64,000 bases of DNA, taken from NCBI GenBank assembly GCA_024734495.1, contig JALMQS010000225.1:13731573-13795572 (forward strand). Direction: 5' to 3'. The stretch's first letter is position 1; each line of letters begins with the position of its first letter. A program made the translations under genes and the position numbers. The DNA is from Forficula auricularia. Lineage: Eukaryota; Arthropoda; Insecta; Dermaptera; Forficulidae. The notes beneath the pieces are model-generated. The model saw only the letters and a list, made by a program, of their open reading frames with translations. It made no database searches and was not told where the DNA came from. Below, in pieces: positions 31,481 to 43,505 of the stretch.

Positions 31481-32149
31481 CATATAATTATCGCAAGACA
31501 ACAACACACCAGAAATTATTTTTCGGACACTTTTGGCCACTGGAGATCGCATTATCGTCCATTCTGCTATTGAGTATTGATCCAGAGAGCAGGCAATAAT
31601 TGTTTTTAACTAAAAAGAATTAAAACAGTCGTTTCGAGCACCATGAGAGCAGGGGTGGTAAATAATCCGCTCCTAATTACATATAAACTTACTCGATGAT
31701 TGGATTATATGCGAGTGAGCCTGGGCCAGGATTCGCTATGTGAGGTCATTTGCATCACGAGAGTTGATGGATGCAAATGAGCTTGGAACATGACACCTGA
31801 TTCGGTGGGGGTCATTCCGTGAGCTGCATCATTCCGATTACATTTAGCATCCGGCAAATTAGAAGCCATCCGTCTATTAGCAGCCAACCAGCAACCTGTA
31901 ATATCTAATACCTGATTCTACCCTAACTCCCTACCTTATTTGATTAGTTAAGCGAACAATCCCTTCATTAACCCCTCTTTCTGGATCTCTAAGCCGAGAA
32001 AGTTTTTAATATTTAAGGTATAAACAAAAGATTATATTATATTTTTGTTTTCAAAAGCCGAAACTTCATAATTCGTGATTATTAAAGAAGTTGCTTCTTC
32101 TTCTTCTTCTTCTTCTGATGAGATAAAATCAATAATCTCACATAAAGCC
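31481..32149. other. Non-repetitive island with POU- and homeodomain-type sites
   Basis: 31620-31920 has balanced composition and contains TCATTTGCATCA and GATGCAAATGAG as an inverted pair, plus GGATTA and CTAATTAC. It lacks frames with known domains. It could be a regulatory element; a run of CTT repeats at 32094-32115 follows. Confidence 0.35.
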
Positions 32150-32400
32150 TCATAGTGGTGAAACAGACGATTTTCAAATATCCAACACCCCTTTTAGATT
32201 CTGACCAACTGGTTTACTTAGAGACTGGAACTCTCTTCCCGTTTTTTAATATAATCTTCAGTCTTTCAAGACCCGCATCCATAATTAATTAAGTATCTTT
32301 AACTCCCATAGCCAATTCTTAATCTTCCTTTTCTTTCCACAGTGGAAGTTGCAAGGGACCACCCCGGACTACAGAGATTGCATTTTTTGGTACAACATTT
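32150..32400 (+). pseudogene. Decayed Jockey-like LINE 3' end
   Basis: Frame pieces RRFSNIQHPF, RDWNSLP and FQSFKTRIH follow the order of the copy at 1546-2061 (RFSNAQHPF, RDWNSLP, LQLFMTRIH), with stops and frame shifts. The tail (TTTCCACAGTGGAAG, AGAGATTGCATTTTTTGGT) matches the 3' UTR near 2080-2140. Confidence 0.65.
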
Positions 32401-32526
32401 TCTTACATCGATATAATTTTTAAAAAGTAGTTTAATAAAGATAAAAATGGAATTCGTCTAATTTCGCATGCTTCAGGTCAGAGACTGATAACCAAAAGAT
32501 GTTAATGTTTATTAATAAATATAATA

Positions 32527-33029
32527 CACTGAAGTGCAAAAAAATCGAGCCACCAATAAAAATTTTATAAATAGTAAATCATATTTAATTTTTTCACAAG
32601 CAATCATACATTGAAATTATTGCTAATTGGCAGTGTACTTGTCACTTGTCGTTGACTTAGGCCTTGATTAATTAGGCACCCAATTTGAACTGCTTGAACT
32701 TCAGAAATATCCATTTTGTATATTTTATCTTTCTATCAATGATGATTAATTCAAAATTATTCATTTTATTGATATTTCAAATGGAATTTGATCTTTTATC
32801 AAAACTTTATTTAAATTTAAAGTGATATTGAGAAAGTATGATCATTTGTAATTGTATCGTTTAAATTAATTTTATTTATTTTTGTTATAAAATTCGAAAA
32901 TTATCATCAATATTTATTGAATATGTTAGTTTAAGAGTTAATAGAACAAATTATATGGTTATATGTAGAAATTTTAAAAATAATTTGCTATTTAATAGAG
33001 TTTTGGCTTGATTTTTTTGCACCGTAGTG
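32527..33029. mobile_element. Tc1-like deleted element, copy 1
   Basis: TA at both borders (32525-32526, 33030-33031). Left CACTGAAGTGCAAAAAAATC and right complement ending GCACCGTAGTG form the terminal repeats, followed by GAGCCACCA. Internal remnant of the transposase start lies on the minus strand. Same family as 43506-43991. Confidence 0.82.
32605..32714 (-). pseudogene. Tc1-like transposase N-terminal fragment
   Basis: Minus strand starts MDISEVQAVQIGCLINQGLS then QRQVTSTL, the first helix-turn-helix of Tc1-type transposases. The rest of the gene is deleted and the homology stops after about 35 residues. Confidence 0.65.
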
Positions 33030-33031
33030 TA

Positions 33032-35018
33032 GTAATTAGACTAAAAAGTGAACACTTTTTCAAAACTCTATTATATTCTACGGATACAAATAGCTAAAAA
33101 TCTGAAACGTGGCAACGATACAACATATTTTAATCTAGGCGTGTCAAATTTCTTTTTAACAGTTACAAAAGTACTGCATATGATAATTCGAATCTAGTCA
33201 GTTTTTCGTTTTGGAAACGTAAACATTTGTGCACCAAGACAAGTTATTTATTATTTTTAAACAAGAATAAGCAAAAAAATAATAATAGATGAATAAAATA
33301 AAATGTTTGAGTAAAATCAATTTTCTAGCCACCCCCTGACGTGAATAATTATGTAAGATAATTTATTTTTGTAGGCCTGTGTCAGGGTAACTCACACTTG
33401 TAAATAGCCACAAATAAGTGATCGAAACATCGTGTATTTGTGTTGTACTTATTATTTGGTAGCTTATGAATAAATATATTAACAATACATATGGTGTGGT
33501 TTACCTATATCGAAATGTTCTAATAAATTATTTATTACGGTCATTAAATTTTTGACTAATTTAGGTATAAATCAGGTATAAATGGTCGTTCATAAAGAGG
33601 TCGCAGTTAGTATTTCTGCATATAATCATTTTAAGAGAATCTGGAGTGCTTAGGTATAAAAAAAGGCTCACTTACGAATAAAACAGTTTTATTGTAAATT
33701 ATATAATAATCCTAAGGAGGTTTTGACAAAGACCTGAATAGATGTTTTTATTAAGCTATGCGTCCACAAACACCTAATTCGTAGCCATTGAAATGAACAA
33801 TTGCGATCGAATATTAACTTTGAGTTTAGGACTCTTTATTATGGACAAATTTCCATTCTATTAGGTTCTACTTTTGAGGTTCTTAATTATTAAAAAGAAA
33901 TAATAATAATAAATTAAATATGAGATAAAAGATTTTTGAAAATAATAAGGGATGAAGCCCGTCTTGTTCAGGCTTTTTTTGTTAACTCTTTCAACAAGGA
34001 AACAAGCGCACTTTAAAAATACACTTTGCTTTATTGTTTTTGGCAATGAATTAAATTCCGGTCGCTGTGGGTCTGCGAATGCCTTCGAAATGATTCATTT
34101 TCACTATTTTAGGCGAACAACTGGCTCGCTAGCCTATTTCAGAAATAAGAAGCAAAAACTGACAAATTACACTTTCCAAAAAATGAAACATTTGGAATAT
34201 TAGGCTTTTTTTGTAGTTTAGATTAGTTTCAATAGATCATAAAATAAAAAATGCAAATATGAATGGCCTTTGGTTGATTTATTATTTATTTTTATTTATT
34301 TTTAATCATGGACATCATTTATTTATATTATTTATTTATTTAGATAATTTATTTAGATAATTTTACGTAACTGGCTTTCTATTAAAAAATATTAAATTCG
34401 ACTAACATTTGGTATAATAATTAAAATTCTTAAATTGAAGCTAAAATTCATAATTTTGATCATGCATATTTCTATTTTAATAATAATAAAAAAAAACGAC
34501 AATTTTTAGGATGAGTTAAGTTAGATATATTAATCAATATTCAGGAGTAAAATTTTTTAAGTAATTTTAAGCTGTAGAACTAAGTTTACCTGCCAGATCC
34601 CTAATATGAGGTCCCCATTGCAACTTGAAGTCCAATATCATGGCCGAAAATTCCGTCGAATCCCCATAATCAAAGGATTCCCCACTCAAAGCTAGATCAG
34701 CATCGATCCGTCCCATTTCACCCCCGAAAATTGTAATTGGTATGGGGGTGGATGTGTTAAAAAATAGAAAAAAATATTAATTGCAAATGGGCCCAAAATT
34801 AAAAAGAGGAGGGTTCTTGTGTAAATGATTAATTTTATTTTATTAATTATAAAAAATAGTATTTTGTTGAAGATTAGAAGAGTTTATATTAATTCATAAG
34901 AAATAGAGGTTTACGATTTTTTTTTTATTTTAAGACCCATAGCTTCGACTCTATAACCAAAGATTCAATTTTTTACCAAAATGTAAGAACCATTGATCAT
35001 CCCTATTTTAAGAAAAAC
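33032..35018. other. Unassigned AT-rich stretch
   Basis: No gene or clear element. A possible decayed hammerhead (AAGTGATCGAAACATC) lies at about 33392-33440. TTTATT-rich runs occur at 34278-34350. Confidence 0.45.
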
Positions 35019-35163
35019 AAATTGAATTGATAGTTTTTAAGGAATTTGGTGTTGGTACTTGGTGAAACATTTTTTTAAAATTATTGGATAAAAAATACTT
35101 GGTAGGTTTCACATTAAGATATAAAAAATAAAACGAATTTATTTTTGGAGAATCTTTAATCTC

Positions 35164-35198
35164 GATATATATATTTCGGGTGACCAACCCATCTTCAG
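35164..35198 (-). ncRNA. Hammerhead ribozyme, type I-like
   Basis: Minus strand: CTGAAGA, stem II GGGTTGGTCACCC, GAAAT, ATC triplet. Intact core. Confidence 0.78.
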
Positions 35199-35565
35199 GA
35201 GAAACAGAAAGTAACTGACATGGATAAGTCGAAATTGAATACAAGTCAATGGTAAAATTTATTTTTAAGATAACAAAAGGGTAAATATTTAAAATTAGTG
35301 GAGAGAGAAAGGTAAGAAGTCTAGACTTCACTAATTTTAAATATTTACCCTTTTGTTACCTTAAAAATAAATTTTACCATTGACTTGTATTCAAATTCGA
35401 AATCCTCATTTCTCAGAAGGCCATTCAAAATTAAACAAAATAGACTTCCTACCTTTCTCCCTCCACTAATTTTAAATATTTACCCTTTTGTTATCTTAAA
35501 AATAAATTTTACCATTGACTTGTATTCTATTTCGACTTATCCAAGTCAGTCACTTTCTGTTTCTC

Positions 35566-35600
35566 CTGAAGATGGGTTAGTCACCCGAAATATACATATC
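35566..35600 (+). ncRNA. Hammerhead ribozyme, type I-like
   Basis: CTGAAGA, stem II GGGTTAGTCACCC, GAAAT, ATC triplet. Mirrors 35164-35198. Confidence 0.78.
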
Positions 35601-35699
35601 GAGATTAAAGATTCTCCAAAAATAAATTCGTTTTATTTTTTATATCTTAATGTGAAACCTACCAAGTATTTTTTATCCAATAATTTTAAATTGAATTGA

Positions 35700-37640
35700 C
35701 TCTAGTTTATTGAGAAAGTAATTTGATTTTTAAAGTACAGAGGGTCGCGCATAGAAAAAGTAGATTATGGAATTATAATTGACCAGGCGGGGGATGAAAG
35801 AAAATTAAATATCGATAATTTGTAAATAATTGAAGAAGAATAGCAGAGATTTTCATTTAAAAGGAATGAATTAAAGCTTGTGATTTTTTTCTTTTTCCAC
35901 CCCTTATAACTTAAATTTTTTAAAAACCGTCCTTAATATACACAATTTATTAGTTTGCTATTGCACTCAAATGAAATGGAAATTTGTAAAACGCTGTAGG
36001 TATGTGGTTTAGACCTTTAATTTTTGTCATCAACAACCACAAAAAGCATTTTGTGGTTCTCTATCTAAAAAAAAGTTTTACTTTTTTCTTTTCCCCTATG
36101 GAATATGAAATATCCAAACGAACGGAAATGAAACAAAGACCACAAAATTTGGACCTATAAAACAAAAATATATCCAAAATGTCATTCTGGAAAGATTTAC
36201 CAATCAATCAATTCACCTACAATACGATAATATCATATGAGAAAATTTATTTTAAATGTATAATAGAATGTTCAGTTTTAATAACATAGAATTTCATTTA
36301 GTTTATAAAAATTTTCAATTTTGAAGGGCCCCTTTTAACCCTTTTAGCTCTTCTAACCGCCAAACTAAAACACAGTTTTAATCCTATATAGAGAACTTCG
36401 CCTTTATAGTAATTCAATTTATCGAATGAAATTTTAAAATTCTTGAATGGTATTCTAGTTTTTGATATGTCCTTAAGAGAGAAAAAATAAAGCCATTTCC
36501 AAAGTTCTTGAGACCTACGTAATAATATATAGACTTAAAATGGCTTTGCGTCCATAACCTTGTTTATCATTTTGAAACTTCGTTTTAAGTATTATGATCC
36601 GAATAACTTTGTATAAAGGGCCTTAAAGGAACTCATTTAGAACTTCTTCATATTTGTTAAAACAAACAGCTGCAAGCCACATGACTGATATTTAAATTTT
36701 AACTTGAGAACTGAAACTTCATGTTTCACTTGGCCTTTTAAAGACCTTGCTCAGTTTCATAAAGAAATTTTTAAAAAAGGTGATGGATAAAAAATTCAGA
36801 TCTCTATTAAATTATATTTAGAATTTATCTACCTAGTCTAAGTCGCTTAAGTCAATATACAAGACACATTTATTTTTTATTGAAGCCGTTAGATAATAAA
36901 ATAAATCACGTTCAAGTATTTTTTATTCTTTTCGCTGAAGTGAATGAATCAATGCAAAAAAAAGATTATTCCGTCTTTCATTCACAGATTTTTCTGGTCA
37001 AAATAGGGTGGATTTAAATTGAAAATTTTTATTAATTATAATTTCATTATGATATGATTTTTGTTTTGTTTTTTATTTTTATTTTAACAAATAACAAAGT
37101 TTTAAACGAAACCAGAATCATTGGAGTGACGTCTGAGGCCAAATAAGACAATTTTCTTCTAGAGTAATAGAGTCAGTGTATTTAACATTATTCTAGACAT
37201 ACGAGAACTCAAGTACTTAAATTAGCTCTTGAAAATGTTAAGGGCGGTTTGACAAATAAGAAATGAGTCACCTATATGGAAACTTATTATGTTTTTAAGG
37301 TCTATATTTGAGACCCTGTATGATCAGACTAGGTTTTCGTTTATAAATTTGTCTCGAACACCAACCCCATTTGATCGCCTCCTATGAATCTATGACAAGC
37401 AGGGAATACTGTGGATCTATTCTACCCCCGGTGTACAGTGGTGCATTCAATATTATGTATACCAACAGTTGAATAATATTCTTGAGGGATAGACACAAAA
37501 AACCTTTTTTTACATTATTTGACTAGGAAACTTTCGGGTTAAATAAATAAGATAATCATGAAATTATAGAGAATTAAATTTTTTGAAAATTGTTGACTAT
37601 GTTAATACAAATTTTCTCTTTAAATAACTATATAATATCT
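35700..37640. other. Unassigned AT-rich stretch
   Basis: No gene seen. A decayed GTCGCC-type dispersed repeat (GATCGCCTCCTATG, GACAAGCAGGGAATACTGTG) lies at about 37366-37447. Confidence 0.45.
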
Positions 37641-37644
37641 TAAA

Positions 37645-38286
37645 TTGATAGTTTTTTTGCCGAGGGTAGCAGAATTTTTATATATTGAAGGAGACAATAA
37701 AAGAGGCTGTCTTCAAGGGCGGATCCAGGGGGGAAGGGCGATCGCTCCCCCATACAGGCCTGTGCCAGGCAGGAGTGCAACACGTGCGTCGCACGCAGAG
37801 GCCAAAAACGGCGGCCAAATCGACAGGGAATTTATAACATTTTTTTATTTTTTATTTTATTTGAATGAAATCAAAATATGAGATATGGTTCTATGTGTGT
37901 GTGTGTGGGGGGGGGGGCGCCTCTGCCCCCCCCCCCCTTGTACAATTCGATCGCGATCTTATATAAATCGGCCACCTTATATACATTCTACCCCCCATAA
38001 AAAATTCCTGGATCCGCCCTTGGGTGTCTTCTGCCAGAATTACAAATTTTATCTATAACGAGAATATAGTTTGTCTCGAGGGCTTTGCCTTCTTCATCAG
38101 TGTATTACAATTGATTCACAAGAATTAATGTATGGATGGAAAGTGACTTTCCATTAATACATTAATTCTTGTGAATCAATTGTAATACAATGATGAAAAG
38201 GCAAAGCCCTCGAAACTATAGTCTCGTTATAAATAAAATTTATAATTCTAGCAGAAGAGACACCTCTTTTATTGTCTCCTTCAATA
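37645..38286. mobile_element. Family A ribozyme element split by a hAT-like insertion
   Basis: Starts with the family tail TTTTTTGCCGAGGGTAGCAG and GAAGGAGACAATAAAAGAG, is cut at 37713, and resumes at 38023 with GTGTCTTCTGCCAGAATTAC to end TTGTCTCCTTCAA. The arms meet near 38140. The plus core at 38190-38223 reads ATGATGA instead of CTGATGA but keeps stem II, GAAAC and GTC. The minus core (about 38072-38100) has an insertion before GAAA. Both look inactive. Confidence 0.82.
37714..38022. mobile_element. hAT-like MITE nested in the family A element
   Basis: Ends CAAGGGCGGATCCAGG and CCTGGATCCGCCCTTG are perfect inverted repeats. The 8-bp flanks GCTGTCTT (37706-37713) and GGTGTCTT (38023-38030) match at 7 of 8. 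Removing it restores the family A sequence. It contains a GT run and facing G/C homopolymers. Confidence 0.87.
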
Positions 38287-38290
38287 TCTA

Positions 38291-39078
38291 ATATCTATTA
38301 ATTGCATTTTTTGAAGGTAATCTCTCAAGGAGGTGTGATGAAGGTGGATCCGTGCAATATAAAAAGAAGAAACAAATTAGAAAGACTTTTCCGGGACTGG
38401 TTCGGAGTTGAAGGTACCTTTGGAGGCGTGTCTTGAGAGACTTATAAATACAACACCTATATGGATGTATTGTTGTTATTAGGATGATGGAATCAGGTGA
38501 GAATCTGTGTGGGAAATTCTGTCATGATGTAATGGCCAGCCGATTTGTTTGCCAAGTAGAATCGAGAAGAGAAATGGCGTCGCATCTGAGAGAGAGCCTG
38601 ATTGGCCAAGGCTCAAAAATGCCCATCAATTGGCAGGGGACGCCTCTTTCCTATTGGCTCCCTCCCCACCCTTCTACCCTATCCCCTCCTTCCCTCATAC
38701 ACCCTCCCCTCACCCTTTCACGCCTTCGATCCATTTTCTTGCCTTAATCATCTCTTCTCAACTTAATTAACCTTTCCTTTTTACTTTCTCCATTTTCAAC
38801 TCGAAAGCCCTGATGATCCATTCAACACTCAATAATATTTGTAACGCTTAATCACCCATATTGTCTTGTAGTTCATATTATACGCTATATTTCGTTTTAA
38901 AATTTAGAAATATATGTGTAAATTATTCTTATCTAATTTTCATTTATTTTACTAAACCTAAAATATGTAGGAAAGTTTGTAATCGTGCATAAAAATCTGA
39001 GATGTGGCTAAAAAAAATTTTTTTGGTAAAAACAAAAAACCTACAAAAATGAATTTCAAAGTGAACTAGAAAAAGAAA
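38291..39078. other. Unassigned stretch with GC-richer patch
   Basis: Contains a shared block at 38361-38445 and a GC-richer island at 38480-38720 with GATTGGCC and CTATTGGC CCAAT-like sites followed by a pyrimidine-rich run. Two overlapping frames of 73-87 codons there show no known domain. An end fragment of the 20783-22038 element family lies near 38978. Confidence 0.4.
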
Positions 39079-39080
39079 TA

Positions 39081-39534
39081 CCGACTCTCGATAATTCGAA
39101 ATCCAAGGGACTACAAGAAAAATTCGAATTATCGAGACTTCGAATAATCAAGAAGTTTGAATTATCAAGAGGAAAGAAAAAGAATTCGAATTATTAATAC
39201 TTTTTATTTTTCAAAATATATATGAGCTTACATAAATTTTATATACCTATATAGCCTCAAGTAAAAAAGTAAAAATAATGAAAACAACAAAAAAGAACAA
39301 AAATACATATGTATTAACATTGCAATAGATAATAATATAACTAATATTATAATATTCGAATTATAAAGAGGGGAATTGGCCTAGTTCGAATTATAGAACG
39401 TTCTCTTCTATTGTTACGAAAATAATTTCGAGTTATCGAGCGTATCAAAATACACAGTATTTTTTCCGATTTACCGAAGTTAACAGCTGAAGAGGTCGAA
39501 TTATCGAAAAATTCCAATTATCGAGAGTCGACTA
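39081..39534. mobile_element. Pogo/Tigger-like MITE
   Basis: Ends CCGACTCTCGATAATTCGAA and its complement (ATTATCGAGAGTCG) with TA near each border. The motif GAATTATCGAGA recurs several times near both ends as a subterminal repeat. The centre is AT-rich and non-coding. Confidence 0.65.
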
Positions 39535-40201
39535 TATTTATTGAGGGTTTGTTATTATTAATATGAAACTATACCTATATATTTTGAAAATAGACAATGA
39601 TACTGATTTTCTTGGAGATGAGATTATCTTGAATAAAAATAAAAAATATTTAGGAAAATAAGTATTTATATAAATAATCATTTGAAACGTTTTGAATATA
39701 CGAGTGAAGAAGACGGATGCTCAAGTTAGTTGGGATGTAGGTAGTTAGAAAAGAGATTATTTTATTATTATTTATTTTTTTAGTTTTAATTTTGGTTGTT
39801 CTGTTGTTGGTTTCGTTAAATGGAATCTTGGATATTTGGTAAACTAACCTGTTGCCCTGGGGTATTGTCAAAACAAATAGTAAAATGCTCTTTCTCTCTT
39901 TATTCTTGCATGGTAAACAGAATGAGCAGCAAGTGTATTTGTTTGTCTATGCCATCGCTATTGGCACTTGCTGGAAACTACGTATCTTGGAATTACGCAC
40001 TTAGCAACCCCTACCACCCTTTGGAAATGACGCAAATGCTAGCTGAGTGAATGGGGGTGGCTCTTAAACTTTATCTCTTAAAACATGACAAGCACTCCGG
40101 GAAATTCGTTCATTTCCGATTGTTATTTTACGAGTATTTTTGATATTAATTGAAGGAAAAATTGAAACATTTTCAAGAATCGGTGAATTAATCATTTTAA
40201 A
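39535..40201. other. Unassigned stretch
   Basis: No gene recognised. A 76-codon frame at 39820-40050 has no known domain and overlaps a minus-strand frame at its start. Confidence 0.45.
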
Positions 40202-40215
40202 TGATAAATACCTAT

Positions 40216-40482
40216 AATAATAAATCTTGAGCAAGATACGAGGTAGGCTTCACAAAAAAAGAAATAAAACAAGATTGAGTTTTAAATTCGATATATTTCG
40301 GGGGTGAGCCCATCACCGTTTACTTTGACTCCTGATGATGGGCTCACCCCCGAAATATACCGAATTTAAAACTCAATCTTGTTTTATTTCTTTTTGTGAA
40401 ACCTAGCACGCATCTTGCTCAAGTTTTATTATTATATTAAAATGTTTCACCTAGAACCAACACCTAACTCCTTAAAAGTTAT
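40216..40482. mobile_element. Palindromic ribozyme element, family C
   Basis: Flanked by perfect 14-bp duplications TGATAAATACCTAT at 40202-40215 and 40483-40496. Starts AATAATAAATCTTGAGCAAG and ends CACCTAACTCCTTAAAAG. The plus hammerhead at 40332-40361 has CTGATGA, stem II and GAAAT, but its cleavage triplet is ACC. The minus copy (40280-40306) is truncated before the core. Confidence 0.88.
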
Positions 40483-40739
40483 TGATAAATACCTATCTAA
40501 ATCGGATATTCATTTCGATTTAATATTAATAGGGTTAAAAACTATTCGAATAAATTGGCGATGGACGTTTTTTAAAACTGGGTACACTATTCAAAAAGTT
40601 TTGTATTTGAACAATTAATTGACCGTCAGCAAAAGGTTAACAACTTATGGCAAATGCCGGGATAGCTAATGCGTAGCTTGCTCCTGGTATCGGGTTTTTG
40701 CGCGGAATTTTTAAATTACTTTTTGTCTTTTGATGGAAA

Positions 40740-40975
40740 TATATGGTCATGTTATTTGTTAATGAGCATACATTTCTAATTTTTTTTTCTTTTTCTTTTT
40801 TTTTTTTACTTGTTTATTATTTGTTAAATTGTTGTAATTAATTTGTATTGATGTTTATTAATGTATTGTAGCTAGATTGTATTGATGTTTGGAGGACCTA
40901 GCCACCGAGGACTTGTGCCTCTAACCAGGTCGAGAAATAAAGATTTATTTATTTATTATTTATTTAAGCTAGAAA
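40740..40975 (+). mobile_element. Probable LINE 3' end with TTTA tail
   Basis: Contains GGAGGACCTAGCCACCGAGG and CAGGTCGAGAAATAAAG followed by a (TTTA)n-type tail at 40941-40967. An AATAAA-like signal just before a short tandem tail fits the 3' end of several LINE clades. No coding part is left. Confidence 0.5.
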
Positions 40976-41712
40976 AAAAAGTCCAGAAATATAGAATTGT
41001 GCATATTATTATTATTAATACAGGGTTCCCTTTATAAAGATTTCATTATTTCTCTTTGTTCTGAAGCTTGGAAACCCGATAAGTAATCAGTTGAAAAAAA
41101 TAAAAATATATAATAGCAAAAGAACGAACTTTTTACGACTTTTCATTCTCGTGAAAATTAGGACCCAAACCAGGCATAACCCCAGATAAAAAATTGTTTG
41201 ATGGATAGATTGTTACAATTATTAAGAATAATAATAACTTAGCTATTAAATAATTAATTTCATATTAATAAAATTGGAGAAAAAGTGAACATTTTTCAAG
41301 ACCCGGTACGGTTTCTTGATTAATTTTAAAATATAAATAATTATATTTATTTTGAAACATTAGTGTGTATTAAAATAAACAAATCGAAATTAAAAATCAT
41401 CTTAGTTTGTACGTATAATTCTTTATCATGACAACGTCCTAAAATCTCAATAAAACCATCAAGAAAAAAAATTCTCTACATTTTTTAAACTGATTGCTTA
41501 AAGTTGAGAAGACTGAAAACTAATCACTTATCCGCATTGAAATGACAAAACTTTTCACGACATTCCCTTTTCATAAGTTATCGTGGGTATCGGACACAGA
41601 GATAGAAAAAATCATGATTGAAAATGAATTTTCCCCGTACCGAGTAATTATTCAAATTTATATTTAAAAGAAATAATATATGAAATTAAAAACACAAATT
41701 AATTACTTAATA
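40976..41712. other. Unassigned AT-rich stretch
   Basis: No gene or repeat recognised. Confidence 0.5.
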
Positions 41713-41713
41713 A

Positions 41714-42138
41714 TCCTATACTACTAAAGCGCCTGCCTCTGTACCTATCTATGTACCTATGTACCTATGTCAGTCCCCCAACAAAAACAGTCGTCATGGT
41801 TACCAATTTAAATGAAATCTATTTATATAAAATTAAGGTTTTGTCTGTACATTGATCCAAATCACGCCAAATTTTGGTTGCACACGTTTTAATCAAAGTT
41901 ATGAACGAAAACACCCTCAACAAAATTCCTGTCTGTCTGTATGACTGTCTGTTTCAGGGAAGGGATTATTATGAACTTTCATATTTGTATCAAATAACTT
42001 ACGTTTTCAGCTATATAACGTTTTGATATTTTGATGGGGCAAAGGTGGGGTGTGTTAGGGTGGGGTTCGTGGGTAAGGGGACCAGGGGGCGTGCCCTGGT
42101 TCAACAAGAGGTCCGCCGAAGGCGAGCCTCGCAGCTAG
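41714..42138 (+). mobile_element. Helitron-like non-autonomous element
   Basis: Starts TCCTATACTACTAAAG between A and T and ends with the small hairpin CGCCGAAGGCG (about 42114-42124), then CTCGCAGCTAG and T. A 3' hairpin followed by CTAG with no target duplication is the Helitron signature. A second 5'-like start (TCTATTTATATAAAATTAAG) lies inside at about 41817. No Rep/helicase is encoded. Confidence 0.75.
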
Positions 42139-42139
42139 T

Positions 42140-42401
42140 TATATATATATATAAAATTGAAGGATTTGTCTGTACATTGGGGTGTGGGGTGCTCCGTGGG
42201 TTTCGGGGGAGGGTGAGGTTCGAGAGGTGGGGGTCCCGGGGTCGTCATGGTTACTAATTTAAATGAAATTATCCATATATATAAAATTAAGGTTTTGTCT
42301 GTATATTGGGGTGGTGGGGGTACTGAGTGGGTTTCGGGGTGGAGATCCAGGGGGCGAGCCTCGCTAGCAAGAGGGCCGCCGAAGGCGGGCCTTGCAGCTA
42401 G
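42140..42401 (+). mobile_element. Second Helitron-like unit joined to the first
   Basis: Begins at the AT-rich TATATATATATAAAATTG, with a further internal start TCCATATATATAAAATTAAG at about 42271, and ends CGCCGAAGGCGGGCC, TTGCAGCTAG. GC-rich body with GGGTTTCGGGG repeated at about 42199 and 42329. The chain of 5' ends and 3' ends suggests tandem or nested insertion at T next to CTAG. Confidence 0.7.
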
Positions 42402-42402
42402 T

Positions 42403-43503
42403 CAATATACTAAAGAAGACGGGGGGATTCACTACAATTAACATACCTACTGAGCATATATATTAGAAAAGTATAAATTCCTGAATAGTCCTAATTTCAC
42501 TATGTTTAATAATTGACTGTTGAAATAATTCTTTGCAAATAAATGTTAGAAAAACTAAAAATTTCCCGAAGCCAGTTCTAGCTTTTAGAATATTTCAAGG
42601 AAAGAAGTCAAAATTAAATTTAATGATGAAAAATCAACTGTCATGAAAAATAGACAAATGCATGAGTGAAAGAAAATTGATTCTAATGAGTAAATAAACA
42701 AATTGTGACAATAATTTATGAGATTTAGTAATATACCTACCTAATTAGAAAAGACACGACGACTACTTTTGATTTATTAGATTTCAAATAAAATAAATAA
42801 ACAAACAGCGCGCATAAAAAAATTAGAAATGCAAAGAATTCTTCATAAATCAATATTTTAATTATGTTGGCGCATTTTCTAAAATGAATGGATTTGATAT
42901 TTATTTATTTTTTGAGCCAATCTTATTGTCTTTTCTCCCACGCATTCCGAAGACTCGATTCACAAATGTCAGGCGATTAAATCTTTACTTTTCTCTTCGA
43001 AGAAGAAGATGAAAATGAAATTTCAATTGGAATTTCTCCCACAGGGAGTAGAATTTAAGAATTTCTTCCATTGCTAATTGCTTTAGTAGTCAAGCTTTGG
43101 TTTATCTCTGGCATTCTGGCTTTAGATTCCAATAGAGAATGCGATTATTCTAGCAGTGCCCCAAAAATAGATTATTCCAAAGATTCCTCTCTATATAATA
43201 ATAATATTTCTCTAAAAAAACACGTCTCGGCTTGACTGTGGCTTCCTCGAGCTAGCCATGGTTCACTTGAATCCTTCTATCGGCACGATTTTGGGAAATA
43301 ATCTGTTTTTTGCATCGCCCCTTGAGTATATGCAACCATATTGTATCATTTGGCGAGAATTATCATACCTTAAGGGCGAAGAGGAATTTTTCCACACCGT
43401 TCAACCGAATGAAATGAAATTGAAAACTTACCATTACTTTAACAAAATGAAGCACTGATTAATTTTTAGTAAATATCGGCCGACAAACATTAGTACTTTA
43501 TTC
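42403..43503. other. Unassigned stretch
   Basis: No gene recognised. A 66-codon frame at 43258-43458 has no known domain. Confidence 0.45.
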
Positions 43504-43505
43504 TA

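Larger units (their letters stand above)
35031..35687. mobile_element. Large palindromic ribozyme element, family C
   Basis: Flanked by 12-bp duplications AAATTGAATTGA at 35019-35030 and 35688-35699. Arms 35031-35330 and 35420-35687 are inverted; a partial third copy of the inner arm (35325-35400) sits between them. Intact hammerheads lie in both outer arms. Two shadow frames of about 105 codons on opposite strands read the same arm sequence and are not genes. Confidence 0.87.

Noticed and set aside
35008..35699. Two frames of about 105 codons on opposite strands
   Set aside because: They read the inverted arms of one ribozyme element and are shadows.
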